Of a DNA stretch of 64,000 nt, positions 1-8,823 are shown one piece after another. The stretch spans positions 304,672-368,671 of the forward strand of contig NZ_QRGA01000010.1 of assembly GCF_003367175.1 (NCBI RefSeq), in the 5' to 3' direction. How positions within the stretch are numbered: position 1 is the stretch's first letter; every line of letters begins with the position of its first letter. Both the position numbers and the translations under genes were made by a program. Below the pieces are notes generated by a model. The model searched no databases. It saw only the letters and a list, made by a program, of their open reading frames with translations, and was not told the origin of the DNA. The DNA comes from Trinickia dinghuensis (GTDB lineage: Bacteria; Pseudomonadota; Gammaproteobacteria; Burkholderiales; Burkholderiaceae).

Positions 1-39
1 CAAGACTTCAAGGAAGTGGCGGACACGGTGAATATGTAA
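1..39 (+). CDS. C-terminal end of an unidentified protein (partial)
   Basis: The first 13 codons read QDFKEVADTVNM and then TAA. A rho-independent terminator follows 45 bases later, which fits the 3' end of a real gene entering from the left. Twelve residues are too few to identify a family. Confidence 0.5.
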   Translation, partial: QDFKEVADTVNM

Positions 40-83
40 ATGAGCCGCTGGGCTAGGGCGTGACGTTCACGTCGTAGCGCCAC

Positions 84-124
84 AAAAAAGCGCTGCGGGC
101 TAAGTTGCCTGCAGCGCTTTTTTT
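84..124 (+). terminator. Rho-independent terminator
   Basis: An A-tract and GCGCTGC stem pair with GCAGCGC around a short loop, followed by a run of seven T. The flanking A and T tracts make it potentially bidirectional, so it may end both the rightward gene finishing at 39 and the leftward ABC operon finishing at 182. Confidence 0.85.
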
Positions 125-181
125 GTTTGGGTTGCGATGAGTTCGTCGTTCGGAAACGCCGGCGGCGCGACTGGCAGTCCC

Positions 182-958
182 CTATCGCCCCACCCGCGCC
201 TCGATGAATCTCGACAAGAAAGCGCGGGTTGCCGCCTGAGTGGGATGATCGATCACCTGCTCGGCCGGCCCCGCTTCGACGACCACTCCGTCGCGCATGA
301 AAATCACCTGATCGGCAACCTCGCGCGCAAACGCGATTTCGTGCGTGACGAGAATCATCGTCATGCCGTCTTCCGCAAGCGCCCTCATCACCGAGAGCAC
401 CTCGCCGACTAGCTCCGGATCCAGCGCGGACGTCGCTTCGTCGAACAACATCACGTCGGGACGCAACGCCAGCGCCCTCGCAATGGCGACACGCTGCTTC
501 TGCCCGCCGGACAACTTGTCGGGATAGGTATCGGCCTTGTCGGCAAGCCCCACGCGCGTCAGCAATTCCATCGCGAGCGCGCGAGCCTCCGGCTTGGGCA
601 CCTTCTTGACGGAAATCGGCCCTTCCATGACGTTCTGAACGACGGTCATGTGCGGGAACAGATTGAAATGCTGAAACACCATCCCCGTCGTGGCGCGATA
701 GCTGGCGAGATCCTTCTCGCGCATCTTGCTCGCCTGTCCGCCTTGAAACGACATCGTCCGAGCGCCGACGCGAATCTTTCCGCCGTCGGGAATCGTCAAT
801 AGATTGATACAACGCAGCAAGGTGGATTTGCCCGAGCCGGATGGGCCGATCATCGCCACGACCGATCCCTTCCCGACCTTCAGCGATATGTCCTTCAAGA
901 CAACGTGATCGCCGAAGCGTTTGCTCAGATTGTCGACCTCGATCATCAACTCGCTCAT
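182..958 (-). CDS. Polar amino-acid ABC transporter, ATP-binding subunit
   Basis: ATPase of a PAAT-family importer (GlnQ/HisP type), 258 aa, acting at the cytoplasmic face of the inner membrane. Walker A is GPSGSGKST at residues 38-46; the LSGGQ signature and a Walker B ending in [10 protein letters not shown] are intact, as are the Q-loop and the switch His (VTHE). An in-frame open stretch continues upstream into the permease gene, but the ATG giving MSELMIEV lies 2 bases after the permease stop and begins the conserved domain, so I start there. It is the last gene of a seven-gene minus-strand operon. The substrate cannot be read from the ATPase; the linked dehydrogenase suggests a D-amino acid, hydroxyproline-like compound or opine. 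Confidence 0.93.
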   Translation of the reverse strand: MSELMIEVDNLSKRFGDHVVLKDISLKVGKGSVVAMIGPSGSGKSTLLRCINLLTIPDGGKIRVGARTMSFQGGQASKMREKDLASYRATTGMVFQHFNLFPHMTVVQNVMEGPISVKKVPKPEARALAMELLTRVGLADKADTYPDKLSGGQKQRVAIARALALRPDVMLFDEATSALDPELVGEVLSVMRALAEDGMTMILVTHEIAFAREVADQVIFMRDGVVVEAGPAEQVIDHPTQAATRAFLSRFIEARVGR

Positions 959-960
959 GA

Positions 961-1629
961 TCAGTTCCTGTCTTGCTTGGCGAGGCGGCTCTCGAGACGC
1001 TTGGACCAAACCGTTGCGGGAAAGAGAACGATGAAATAGCAGACGGCCGCAATCGTATAAAGCTCGAGCGGCCGATAGGAATCGTGCGCCGCCGACTGGG
1101 CTTGATACAACAGATCCGGCACGGCGATCACCGAAAGCAGTGAAGTGTTCTTCAACTGCATGATGGATTGGCTCATCAGCGGCGGAACCATCCGTCGAAA
1201 CGCCTGCGGCAAGATGACCCTGCGCATGATCTGTTTGCGCCGCATGCCCAGCGCCATCCCCGCCTCCGTCTGCCCCCAATCCACGGCGAGAATGCCGGCG
1301 CGCACGATCTCCGCGTAGAACGCTCCGCCGTACAACGTCAGAGAGAGCGCTGCCGCCATGGCCGGCGACATTTCAATCCCGGTGAGAATCGGCAACGCGT
1401 AGTAAAACCAGATCAGCTGCACCAGCACCGGCGTGCATCGAAACACCTCGACGTAGCAGCGAAAGAGACCGGCAATGACCGCCGGCCCCCGTACCCGTCC
1501 AATGCCGACGATCATGCCCAGCAACAGTCCCGCCGCAACGACGATCACCGTATAGACCAGCGTATAAGCCAAGCCGCTCAGCAAAAGCTTGTGATAAACC
1601 CAAACCGATCCAAAATCCCAGTGGTACAC
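961..1629 (-). CDS. Polar amino-acid ABC transporter, permease subunit
   Basis: Inner-membrane permease of the HisM/GlnP family, 222 aa, the usual size. It has an amphipathic start, about five hydrophobic segments, and the cytoplasmic EAA loop ([20 protein letters not shown]) that docks on the ATPase. Only one permease gene is present, so the transporter would be a homodimeric-permease type rather than a HisQM pair. It lies 40 bases below the binding-protein gene and 2 bases before the ATPase start, which implies co-transcription and coupled translation. Confidence 0.92.
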   Translation of the reverse strand: MYHWDFGSVWVYHKLLLSGLAYTLVYTVIVVAAGLLLGMIVGIGRVRGPAVIAGLFRCYVEVFRCTPVLVQLIWFYYALPILTGIEMSPAMAAALSLTLYGGAFYAEIVRAGILAVDWGQTEAGMALGMRRKQIMRRVILPQAFRRMVPPLMSQSIMQLKNTSLLSVIAVPDLLYQAQSAAHDSYRPLELYTIAAVCYFIVLFPATVWSKRLESRLAKQDRN

Positions 1630-1669
1630 GTCCCCTCCAGTTGCTGTTGCCGGCCGTCGTTTCCTGGAC

Positions 1670-2509
1670 CTACAGCGTCACTTCCTTCGGGAACAACTTC
1701 GGATCGATCCCGGCGAGCTTCTGCATATTGTCGAGAATGGTCTTTCTGATGTTGCCGCTTGCCCGCTGCTTCGAGAGCCAATCGTTGAGGTAATTCATGA
1801 ACGCCGGATCGTCTTCTTTCTGAAGCCCCACGGCGGTGGGCGCGGTCGATTGCGGACTCGGCACGACCAAATGGCCCAATTGCGGCGACTTCGACAAAAC
1901 CGTGACCGCCAGCAGCACGACCAGCACCTGTGCGTCGACTCGCCCGGTCTGCAAGGCAAGCGTCGCATCGCCCGAGGTTTCGAAGCGGCGCAGCGACGCA
2001 TGCGACAAACTCTGAGTCGCAAAGGTGTCCTGATTGGAGCCCTGATCGACCGAAAGGCGAACACTCGGCTTGTCGACGTCCGCCCATGTCTTCGGATCGA
2101 AACCCTTTCGCGCAACCAGCGTGAAGGTGTTCAGGAACAGCGGACTCGTGAAACCGACGGTCTTCTTGCGCGCCTCGGTCGGCGCCAGCCCGAACATGCA
2201 ATCGATCTTGTTCGATTGCAGATCGAGCACGGAATTGCCCCACGTCGTATCGACGACCTGCAACTGCACGCCCAGCGACGCCGCCAGTTGCTTCGCGAAA
2301 TCCACGCAGAAGCCTTGCCATTCGCCTGTTGCGACGGACTTGACGAAATACGGCGCCGCACCGGCGACGAATCCCGTACGAAGCACCTTCGTGCGCTTGA
2401 TACGCGCCATCGTGGATTCAGCCTGCGCAAGGGCGGGCACCGACACCATCGTACCCAGACCGGCGGCACACATCCCTGCGACAAAATCTCTGCGGGTGAT
2501 CACAACCAT
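1670..2509 (-). CDS. Amino-acid ABC transporter substrate-binding protein
   Basis: Periplasmic solute-binding protein of SBP_bac_3 type, 279 aa. The N-terminus MVVITRRDFVAG carries a twin-arginine-like TRRDFV motif before a hydrophobic stretch ending in VPALAQA, so export may be by Tat, with signal peptidase cleavage near residue 30. The mature protein has the family pattern: LRTGFVAGAAPYFV, GFCVDFAKQLAASLGV, and a DCMFGL block in the first lobe. It lies in a seven-gene operon but is separated from the racemase-like gene by 133 bases holding a palindrome, so it may have an extra promoter. Amino acid or small amino-acid conjugate binding is inferred from the family and the linked enzymes. Confidence 0.9.
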   Translation of the reverse strand: MVVITRRDFVAGMCAAGLGTMVSVPALAQAESTMARIKRTKVLRTGFVAGAAPYFVKSVATGEWQGFCVDFAKQLAASLGVQLQVVDTTWGNSVLDLQSNKIDCMFGLAPTEARKKTVGFTSPLFLNTFTLVARKGFDPKTWADVDKPSVRLSVDQGSNQDTFATQSLSHASLRRFETSGDATLALQTGRVDAQVLVVLLAVTVLSKSPQLGHLVVPSPQSTAPTAVGLQKEDDPAFMNYLNDWLSKQRASGNIRKTILDNMQKLAGIDPKLFPKEVTL

Positions 2510-2532
2510 TCTCCTCGAGCCAGTGGACTATT

Positions 2533-2547
2533 TTGTCAGTCTGACAA
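2533..2547. promoter_or_regulatory. Perfect palindrome upstream of the binding-protein gene
   Basis: TTGTCAG-T-CTGACAA, a perfect 7+1+7 inverted repeat, starts 24 bases upstream of the start codon of the solute-binding protein. It is short and followed (in the minus direction) by the ribosome-binding region, not a T-run, so an operator is more likely than a terminator. The shape suits a dimeric GntR- or TetR-type repressor; no such gene is next to the operon in this window. Confidence 0.45.
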
Positions 2548-2642
2548 TATGCCCAGTGCCGCGCCGCAGATGCATGCGGGCAAACCCTAGCGCACGGTGC
2601 GCGCCATAACGTTCACTCCCGCCTCGTGAGAAAGCAGGCCAC

Positions 2643-3377
2643 CTACGCGGCGTGCGACTGGATAGCGGCAACGAACCAGCGGATCAATCCGACCATGTCG
2701 AATACGGGCAGCCCCGTTGCCGCGCGCAACGCCGGCGCGAAGGGCGGCATGTTGGTGCATTCGCAAACGATCGCTCCGACTTCGGGATGGCTTGCCGTCA
2801 GGCGCCGTGCCGCGTCGACCATCTCTCGTTCAAGCACGGAGAAGTCCGCGGCCGACGGCAGCGCCTGGTCCGTGAACGCCTTGCGAAAGAGACTGTGCTC
2901 GTGCATTCCGACGATCGGCGTCGTCGCATCGACGCCCACGGCCGCGAGGTGCCGGTCCGTCAATGCGCGTTCGTTGATCGTCAAGATGCCGACGCGTTTT
3001 CCCTTCGGCAGCATGCGCTCGACGATAGGCACCTGCAACAGCGAGCTAGTCGCCACGGGGACCGGCAACGCCTCGCTCAGTTCGCGTTGGAACAGCGCGA
3101 GGAATCCGCAGCTCGTCGTAATACCCTGCACGCCCAGGTCGATCAACTCACGCGCGGCTTCGATGAACGGCTCGAGCAGGCCGGCGCCCTCGTCGTCGAT
3201 CACGCGGGCGGGCGTCGCGCCTTTGACCACTTTGAACTGAAGCGCAACGGGCCAGGTGAGCCCATTGCCGATCTCCCCCGGAAAGCGCACGAAGCGCGTG
3301 TCCAGCATCAGGACGCCAAGCGTCAATCCGTTGACGACGGGCCGCGCCGGCTTCGACAGGGGGTGTCGTGGGTTCAT
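2643..3377 (-). CDS. Asp/Glu/hydantoin racemase-family protein
   Basis: 244 aa protein of the two-cysteine amino-acid racemase fold. The paired catalytic cysteines are visible in TTSCGF in the first half and CECTNMPP in the second. These enzymes interconvert amino-acid enantiomers without a cofactor, or act as related maleate isomerases. The start at 3377 is 2 bases after the stop of the upstream oxidoreductase gene, so the two are translationally linked. Its place between a dehydrogenase and an importer suggests it inverts the substrate or a product before oxidation; this is inference. An upstream in-frame extension overlaps the neighbouring gene and is rejected. Confidence 0.85.
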   Translation of the reverse strand: MNPRHPLSKPARPVVNGLTLGVLMLDTRFVRFPGEIGNGLTWPVALQFKVVKGATPARVIDDEGAGLLEPFIEAARELIDLGVQGITTSCGFLALFQRELSEALPVPVATSSLLQVPIVERMLPKGKRVGILTINERALTDRHLAAVGVDATTPIVGMHEHSLFRKAFTDQALPSAADFSVLEREMVDAARRLTASHPEVGAIVCECTNMPPFAPALRAATGLPVFDMVGLIRWFVAAIQSHAA

Positions 3378-3379
3378 GA

Positions 3380-4711
3380 TCACAGTGCTTTCGGTGCGTT
3401 CGGTGCTTCCAATTCTTCGGCCGCCGCTAGCGCTTTGATGGAAACCGGCCGTATGGGCCATCTGAGCGACGCGCCATCGATGTCGGCCGCGGCAAAGCTC
3501 ACATCTTGCGCCTGCGTTGACTGGCTGGCTACATGCGCGCAGAACCGGCCCTGGCACAGCCCCATGCCGACGCGGCCGACGAGCCGCATTTCACGCGGCG
3601 ACTGGAAATTCATGGAAGCGAGATTGCCGTTGGTCACGCGCTCGCACCGACAGACGATCGTCTCGTCCGTCATGTCCACCGGCGGCTTTTCGAACCAGTT
3701 CGCGAGCGATTGCTGGAAGACTCGTGCCAAATCGAACGCATCCGCATGCGGCTCGACGGGGCGCCCCGATAGCCTCGACGCGATGCGTTGCGCGGCTTTG
3801 CGCCCTTCCGTGATCGCAGCGTCGGCGCCTAGGACCTCGTTGCAGTCTCCCGCGCGGGCAACCGCGATGCCGTGCACATCGACAGTGGGCAGGCCCCGAT
3901 CGTTTCGGGCGAGACCATCGTGCAACACCAGGGTGTCGACGACGTATTGCGCGTCGTTGCCTTTGTCATCCGTCGTTTCGACCACAAGCCGATCATTCTC
4001 CCGGCGTACGGCCTTCACCCGAATACCGGTCCGGTACGGGACCTTCGCGCGCATCAATACCCTGAAATAGCCCAGTGCCTCGACGAGTTGCCGAGGTCCG
4101 GCCATCAGGCCGAGCAGTGCGGCCGGATGCGCGAGCAGATTACGCAGCGGACGCGCTCGCTCGAGGACGGCAACCGGCGCATTGCCGAGCGCGGCCAACT
4201 GCGCGCCCACCGCGATCGGCAAGGGGCCGCTCGCGGCGATCAGAATGCGGCCACGCGGTGCTTGGCCGCTCTCTTTCATCTGGACCTGAAGGCCGCCCGC
4301 GGTCACCACGCCGGAGAGGTCCCAGCCCGGCACGTGGGGCACGCGTTCGATCGCCCCCGTCGCGAAGACGATCGCTTTGGGTTTGACCAGCTTGACCTGA
4401 TTCGAAACACGGTGATCGATCAGGCAGACGCCGTGTCCGTCGATTCCAAGGAACACCGCCTCGGTAAGGACCCGGATACGATCGGCGTGCCGCTCGAGCG
4501 CAAGCCTCAAGCGCGCCCAATTCCTTTTGTGCCTCGCCGGCATCTTGACTGTGCTCGGCTGTCCATCGAAAGCGGCACGATGGATAGCCCCGCCTGCTGT
4601 CGGCCGCTGTTCGACGAGCAGCACCTGCACGCCCCGAGACGCCAGCTCGACGGCGGCGGCGACGCCGGCGGGTCCGGCGCCTACGACGAGAACGTCACAT
4701 ACGCTCGACAT
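3380..4711 (-). CDS. FAD/NAD(P)-dependent oxidoreductase subunit, HcnB/OoxA-like
   Basis: 443 aa. An N-terminal dinucleotide-binding motif (VVGAGPAGVAAAVELASRG) is followed by a pyridine-nucleotide-disulfide-oxidoreductase fold and a second nucleotide-binding segment (GRILIAASGPLPIAVG). The C-terminus has a BFD-type [2Fe-2S] motif with CRCERV and GMGLCQGRFC. Together with the two upstream genes this is the alpha subunit of a heterotrimeric dehydrogenase, the family that includes hydrogen cyanide synthase (HcnABC), opine oxidases (OoxAB) and D-hydroxyproline dehydrogenases. It would pass electrons from the substrate-oxidising subunit to the respiratory chain. It is separated by 7 bases from the small iron-sulfur subunit gene. 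Confidence 0.85.
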   Translation of the reverse strand: MSSVCDVLVVGAGPAGVAAAVELASRGVQVLLVEQRPTAGGAIHRAAFDGQPSTVKMPARHKRNWARLRLALERHADRIRVLTEAVFLGIDGHGVCLIDHRVSNQVKLVKPKAIVFATGAIERVPHVPGWDLSGVVTAGGLQVQMKESGQAPRGRILIAASGPLPIAVGAQLAALGNAPVAVLERARPLRNLLAHPAALLGLMAGPRQLVEALGYFRVLMRAKVPYRTGIRVKAVRRENDRLVVETTDDKGNDAQYVVDTLVLHDGLARNDRGLPTVDVHGIAVARAGDCNEVLGADAAITEGRKAAQRIASRLSGRPVEPHADAFDLARVFQQSLANWFEKPPVDMTDETIVCRCERVTNGNLASMNFQSPREMRLVGRVGMGLCQGRFCAHVASQSTQAQDVSFAAADIDGASLRWPIRPVSIKALAAAEELEAPNAPKAL

Positions 4712-4718
4712 AGTCGCC

Positions 4719-4961
4719 TCAATAGCCGGAAGTCACTTTGGAATCGGCTTTAGCCGGCGTGATACAGGACTCCACCGGCGCGCTTCCATCGATCGAGACC
4801 AGACATCCTTGGCACTGCCCGATTCCGCAAAAGTATCGCGCCGCCCCACCGTTCGGCGTCGGTCCGAAGTTGGCGACACCGGCTCGTCGAAGCGCAAGCG
4901 CCACCGTTTCGCCTTGCACGAACTCGATCCGCAGCGCATTCCAGTAGAAACCGTTCATCAC
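4719..4961 (-). CDS. Small [2Fe-2S] ferredoxin-like dehydrogenase subunit, HcnA/OoxC-like
   Basis: 80 aa. It has four cysteines in the plant-ferredoxin arrangement (C45, C50, C53 and C66 in FCGIGQCQGC and VESC), the fold used by the gamma subunit of HcnABC-type and hydroxyproline dehydrogenases. It sits between the large flavoprotein genes, 18 bases below one and 7 bases above the other. Role: electron relay between the two flavin subunits. The gene is complete and of normal length for this subunit. Confidence 0.88.
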   Translation of the reverse strand: MMNGFYWNALRIEFVQGETVALALRRAGVANFGPTPNGGAARYFCGIGQCQGCLVSIDGSAPVESCITPAKADSKVTSGY

Positions 4962-4979
4962 ACGTCCACTCGGATAGCC

Positions 4980-6179
4980 CTACCGTTGTTGAGCGGTGGG
5001 GCTCGGTTGCGCGAGGCCCACCGCTGCCGAGAAGCGCGACGGAGACAACGGGCTGATGCCAATATCGAGCGAGCAAGGTTTGCCCATGACGATCTCGGCC
5101 GCAAGCCGCCCCATCAGAGGTCCAAGGCAAATACCATCGCCCTCGAATCCCGTCGCGATCGTGAGCGCGGCGTGATGCGGATGGGCACCGACGATGGGAA
5201 TGCCGTCGACGGTCGCGGTTCGAACACCGGCGAACGTGCGGATGACCCTGCGCTGTTCGAGCGATGGATAAATATCTACCGCCTGCCTTAGCATTCCGGA
5301 AACATAGTTGATCGTGGTCTCGCCGTCGCCGAGTCCATCTTCGCGCGTGCCACCGATGAGAAACTGCCCCGTCAGCAGCGGATCGATGACCAAGCTGATC
5401 GGATCGCGCTTGGACGCCGAGACGTCGCGCTTGGCCGCGAGATAGGAAGCGGACATGAGCTGCCCATCGAAGGCGGCTTGGTTATCGGCCGCTCGATCGG
5501 TAATCACGATTTGACCTTTGCGCGGGCGCAGGATTTCACCGAGGCCAAGCAACGCCTTCGAGCCCAAGCCCGCTGCTATCAATACGGCATCGGCGCCCAT
5601 GAAGCCCGCATCCGTTTCGACGCCGATTGCCCGGCCGTGTTCGATCCGCACGCTACGGACCGCTGCGTGACGAATGATGCGGGGAGCCGCAAGCCGAAGC
5701 ATTCGTTCGACGACTTGGTAGCCGAGCGCATGCCCATCGTCGGGAACGGAGACAGCCGATACGATGGACCGGCTCAAGCCCGGTATTCGGTGAGCCAGTT
5801 CATCGGTGCTCAGCCGATCGACGCGAACCCCGGCATCGACGAGGTCGGTGGCGTGCAGGGACAGCACCTCGGCTTCGAGGGCATTGCGCGCAAACAAATA
5901 GGTGGGACGGCTGTAAAAGAGCCCGCTGAGTACTCCGTCGCGCTGGAGTTCGACGTAGAGATCGCGTGCTCGCTGCGCCACCTGCATCAAGAACCCGGGC
6001 TTTTTGCTACCGACCGATACGGCGCCGTCGGACGCGCCGGACGCACCGGCCATGGGCGTGTCGGCATCGATGACGGTCACCGCATGGCCCGCCTGGGTCA
6101 GGAAATAGGCCGCGGATGCACCGACGATGCCCGCGCCGACCACAATGATATGTGCCCCTGATCCCTTCGCCGTGCTCAT
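4980..6179 (-). CDS. FAD-dependent amino-acid/opine dehydrogenase catalytic subunit, HcnC/OoxB-like
   Basis: 399 aa DadA/glycine-oxidase superfamily flavoprotein. The FAD-binding Rossmann motif is IVVGAGIVGASAAYFLTQAG near the N-terminus; the C-terminal part has the FAGVRTATVDGIPIVG and GFEGDGICLGPLMGRLAAE blocks typical of D-amino-acid oxidases. It should oxidise the carbon-nitrogen bond of the imported substrate. It is the first gene of the operon, with a purine-rich GGAAGGA directly before the ATG. Hydrogen cyanide synthesis from glycine (HcnC) is possible by fold alone, but the linked importer and racemase fit catabolism of an amino acid or opine better. Confidence 0.85.
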   Translation of the reverse strand: MSTAKGSGAHIIVVGAGIVGASAAYFLTQAGHAVTVIDADTPMAGASGASDGAVSVGSKKPGFLMQVAQRARDLYVELQRDGVLSGLFYSRPTYLFARNALEAEVLSLHATDLVDAGVRVDRLSTDELAHRIPGLSRSIVSAVSVPDDGHALGYQVVERMLRLAAPRIIRHAAVRSVRIEHGRAIGVETDAGFMGADAVLIAAGLGSKALLGLGEILRPRKGQIVITDRAADNQAAFDGQLMSASYLAAKRDVSASKRDPISLVIDPLLTGQFLIGGTREDGLGDGETTINYVSGMLRQAVDIYPSLEQRRVIRTFAGVRTATVDGIPIVGAHPHHAALTIATGFEGDGICLGPLMGRLAAEIVMGKPCSLDIGISPLSPSRFSAAVGLAQPSPTAQQR

Positions 6180-6252
6180 TCCTTCCGCGTCCGTGGCAAG
6201 CCGAGCGTCCCAGTTTAAAGCTTATCGGGACGTCGTCAACCTGGACCGAGGG

Positions 6253-6265
6253 GTCACCCCGTGAC
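6253..6265. promoter_or_regulatory. Operator-like inverted repeat upstream of the dehydrogenase/importer operon
   Basis: GTCAC-CCC-GTGAC, a perfect 5+3+5 inverted repeat overlapped by GGGGTCACCCC, lies about 75 bases upstream of the first gene of the operon, in the 225-base space shared with the 3' end of metE. The operon promoter must lie in this space. The call is structural only. Confidence 0.35.
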
Positions 6266-6404
6266 GGTAGATAATCGAAAGGCATTGCCGGCGGTCTTGT
6301 TACCTCTTCTCGCGAGCGGCCCCACCGTGTTACTTCACGCCGATCCGAATGGAGGACGCACGCCCCCCGCATGCGTCACGCGGCGCACATACGGGGAGCC
6401 GGCA

Positions 6405-8699
6405 CTACGATGCCCGGTTACGCAGCGTTTTAGCCGCAGCCACCATGTTAGTCAGCGCGGGGATAACCTCCTCCCACTGACGCGTCTTCAAGCCGCAGTC
6501 CGGATTCACCCACAGGCGTTCCGCCGGAATGCGCTCGCCGGCCTTCTTCATCAGCTGAACGATGTGATCTTGGGTCGGGATGTTCGGCGAGTGGATATCG
6601 TAGACACCCGGCCCGATCTCGTTCGGATATTTGAAGTTGTCGAATGCATCGAGCAGCTCCATGTCCGAACGCGACGTCTCGATCGTGATCACGTCCGCGT
6701 CCATATCGGCGATCGACGCGATGATGTCGTTGAACTCCGAGTAGCACATATGCGTGTGAATCTGCGTTTCATCCCGCACGCCGTTCGCAGTGATGCGGAA
6801 CGATTCCACGGCCCACTGCAGATACTCGTTCCATTGCGCGCGGCGCAGCGGCAATCCTTCGCGCAGCGCGGCTTCGTCGATCTGAATCACGCGCACGCCG
6901 GCCTTCTCGAGGTCGAGCACTTCGTCGCGGATCGCAAGCGCCAGTTGATAGCACGACACCGAGCGGGGTTGATCGTCCCGCACGAACGACCAGTTCAAGA
7001 TCGTCACGGGGCCGGTCAGCATGCCCTTCATCGGCTTGTTCGTGAGCGACTGCGCGTACGTGATCCACTCGACCGTCATCGCCTTCGGCCGGCTGATGTC
7101 GCCGAACAGGATGGGCGGCTTCACGCAGCGCGAGCCGTACGACTGCACCCAGCCGAACTGGCTGAACGTGTAGCCGTCGAGCTGTTCGCCGAAGTACTCG
7201 ACCATGTCGTTACGTTCCGCTTCGCCGTGCACGAGGACGTCGAGGCCCAGCGCTTCCTGCTCGCGTACGCTGCGCTCGATCTCGCGGCGCATCGCGGCAC
7301 GGTAGCCGGCGTCGTCGAGCTTGCCGGCCTTGTACTCGCTGCGTGCATGGCGGATATCGGCCGTCTGCGGGAACGAGCCGATCGTCGTGGTCGGATAAGC
7401 CGGCAGGTTCAGAATCGAGGACTGCTTCGATGCGCGCTGGCCATAGATGCTGGCGCGCTTGCCGAGCGACGCGTCGATCTTTTCGACAGCGGCCTTGACC
7501 GCGGGATTATTGACACGCGGCGACGCGCGACGGCTCTGAATCGCGGCGGCGCTCGCGGCTAACGCGTCCGCCACCGACGCGCGACCTTGATTCAGCGCGC
7601 CGGCCAGTACCTTCAGTTCGTCGAGTTTTTGCAGCGCAAACGCGAGCCACGAACGAATCTCCGGGTCCAGCTTCTGTTCGCTCTCCAAATCGACCGGCAC
7701 GTGCAGCAGCGAGCACGACGGCGCAATCCAGAGCCGCGAACCGAGCGTCCGCGCAAGCGGCTCGAGCCATTCGAGCGCCGCGGTCAGATCCGTCTTCCAG
7801 ATGTTGCGGCCGTTGATCACGCCCACCGACAGCACGCGATCCGCCGGCAGTTCGCGTGCCGCTTGCGCGACTTCGTCGCGAGCGTTGATCGCGTCGATGT
7901 GCAAACCATCGACCGGCAGTTTGCACGCCAGCGAGAGATTGTTTTGCAGTTGACCGAAATACGTCGCGAGCAGCAGTTTCACTCGGCGCGTTTCGAGCGC
8001 CTCGTACGCCGTCACGAAAGCTTGTTGCCAGGCCGGGGGGAGTTCGGTGACGAGCGCCGGTTCGTCGATCTGCACCCACTCGACACCCTGCGACGCGAAC
8101 GTATCGAGCAGCGCGCCGTACACGGGCAGCAGCTTCGGCAACAGTGCGAGGCGGTCCGAATCGTCCTTGGCCTTGCCGAGCCACAGATACGTCACCGGCC
8201 CGATGATCATCGGCTTCGCGGTGACGCCGGCGGCACGCGCTTCGGCCAGTTGCGCCACGAGGCGCGACGGGTCGAGCGAAAAGCCCGTCGACGCGGTGAA
8301 TTCGGGGACGATGTAGTGATAGTTCGTATCGAACCACTTCGTCATTTCGCCGGCCGCGACGCCACCGCAGCATGCCGCGTGGTCCTCGCCGCCCTGCGAG
8401 GAACGGCCGCGCGCGACGCGGAAATAGTTGTCGAGCACATCACCGTGGAAACCCTGCACGCGCTCGGGCAGATTGCCGAGCGTGAAGCTCATGTCGAGCA
8501 CCTGATCATAGAAGGCGAAATCGCCGACCGGCGCCAGATCGAGGCCGCGCTGGCTCTCCCAATGGCGCCGGCGCAGTTGTGCGCCCAGCGCCTGCAACGC
8601 GTCGCGCGACGACTGAGCCTTCCAGTAGTTTTCGAGGGCGAACTTCAGTTCGCGCTTCGCGCCGATGCGCGGGAAACCAAGATTGTGTGTCGTGACCAT
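6405..8699 (-). CDS. metE: Cobalamin-independent methionine synthase
   Basis: 5-methyltetrahydropteroyltriglutamate-homocysteine methyltransferase, the last step of methionine synthesis without B12, cytoplasmic. 764 aa, the usual length. The N-terminus [19 protein letters not shown] is the MetE hallmark; a 19-residue upstream in-frame extension is rejected because the conserved start is the ATG at 8699. The C-terminal barrel carries the zinc ligands in HTHMC and in NPDCGLKTR near the end, and the substrate segments [14 protein letters not shown] and [13 protein letters not shown]. The divergent metR gene and the inverted repeat between them indicate MetR control with homocysteine as co-inducer. 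Confidence 0.97.
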   Translation of the reverse strand: MVTTHNLGFPRIGAKRELKFALENYWKAQSSRDALQALGAQLRRRHWESQRGLDLAPVGDFAFYDQVLDMSFTLGNLPERVQGFHGDVLDNYFRVARGRSSQGGEDHAACCGGVAAGEMTKWFDTNYHYIVPEFTASTGFSLDPSRLVAQLAEARAAGVTAKPMIIGPVTYLWLGKAKDDSDRLALLPKLLPVYGALLDTFASQGVEWVQIDEPALVTELPPAWQQAFVTAYEALETRRVKLLLATYFGQLQNNLSLACKLPVDGLHIDAINARDEVAQAARELPADRVLSVGVINGRNIWKTDLTAALEWLEPLARTLGSRLWIAPSCSLLHVPVDLESEQKLDPEIRSWLAFALQKLDELKVLAGALNQGRASVADALAASAAAIQSRRASPRVNNPAVKAAVEKIDASLGKRASIYGQRASKQSSILNLPAYPTTTIGSFPQTADIRHARSEYKAGKLDDAGYRAAMRREIERSVREQEALGLDVLVHGEAERNDMVEYFGEQLDGYTFSQFGWVQSYGSRCVKPPILFGDISRPKAMTVEWITYAQSLTNKPMKGMLTGPVTILNWSFVRDDQPRSVSCYQLALAIRDEVLDLEKAGVRVIQIDEAALREGLPLRRAQWNEYLQWAVESFRITANGVRDETQIHTHMCYSEFNDIIASIADMDADVITIETSRSDMELLDAFDNFKYPNEIGPGVYDIHSPNIPTQDHIVQLMKKAGERIPAERLWVNPDCGLKTRQWEEVIPALTNMVAAAKTLRNRAS

Positions 8700-8756
8700 G
8701 AACGCTGCCGTTTCCAATGATTTCAAAGGTGGAAGCGATGATAGGTCTGAGGACAC

Positions 8757-8781
8757 ATGAAAGATAATGGTATTATTTCAT
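8757..8781. promoter_or_regulatory. Probable MetR operator between metE and metR
   Basis: ATGAAA and TTTCAT flank an AT-rich centre that itself contains ATAAT-GGT-ATTAT. This gives a 25-base imperfect palindrome in the 124-base divergent intergenic region. The half-site TGAA/TTCA matches the ends of the MetR recognition sequence (TGAA-N5-TTCA), though the spacing here is wider. A further TTTTTCAT half-site follows at 8795-8802. Confidence 0.5.
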
Positions 8782-8823
8782 TTATCCATTAATGTTTTTC
8801 ATGTGTACGGTGAGCGTCCGACC

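Noticed and set aside
4980..6179. Hydrogen cyanide synthase operon
   Set aside because: Subunit folds match HcnABC, but linkage to an ABC importer and a racemase fits amino-acid or opine catabolism better; cyanide synthesis stays only as an alternative.
8700..8823. Cobalamin or SAM riboswitch upstream of metE
   Set aside because: The divergent space is only 124 bases and shows a palindrome rather than riboswitch-like paired helices.
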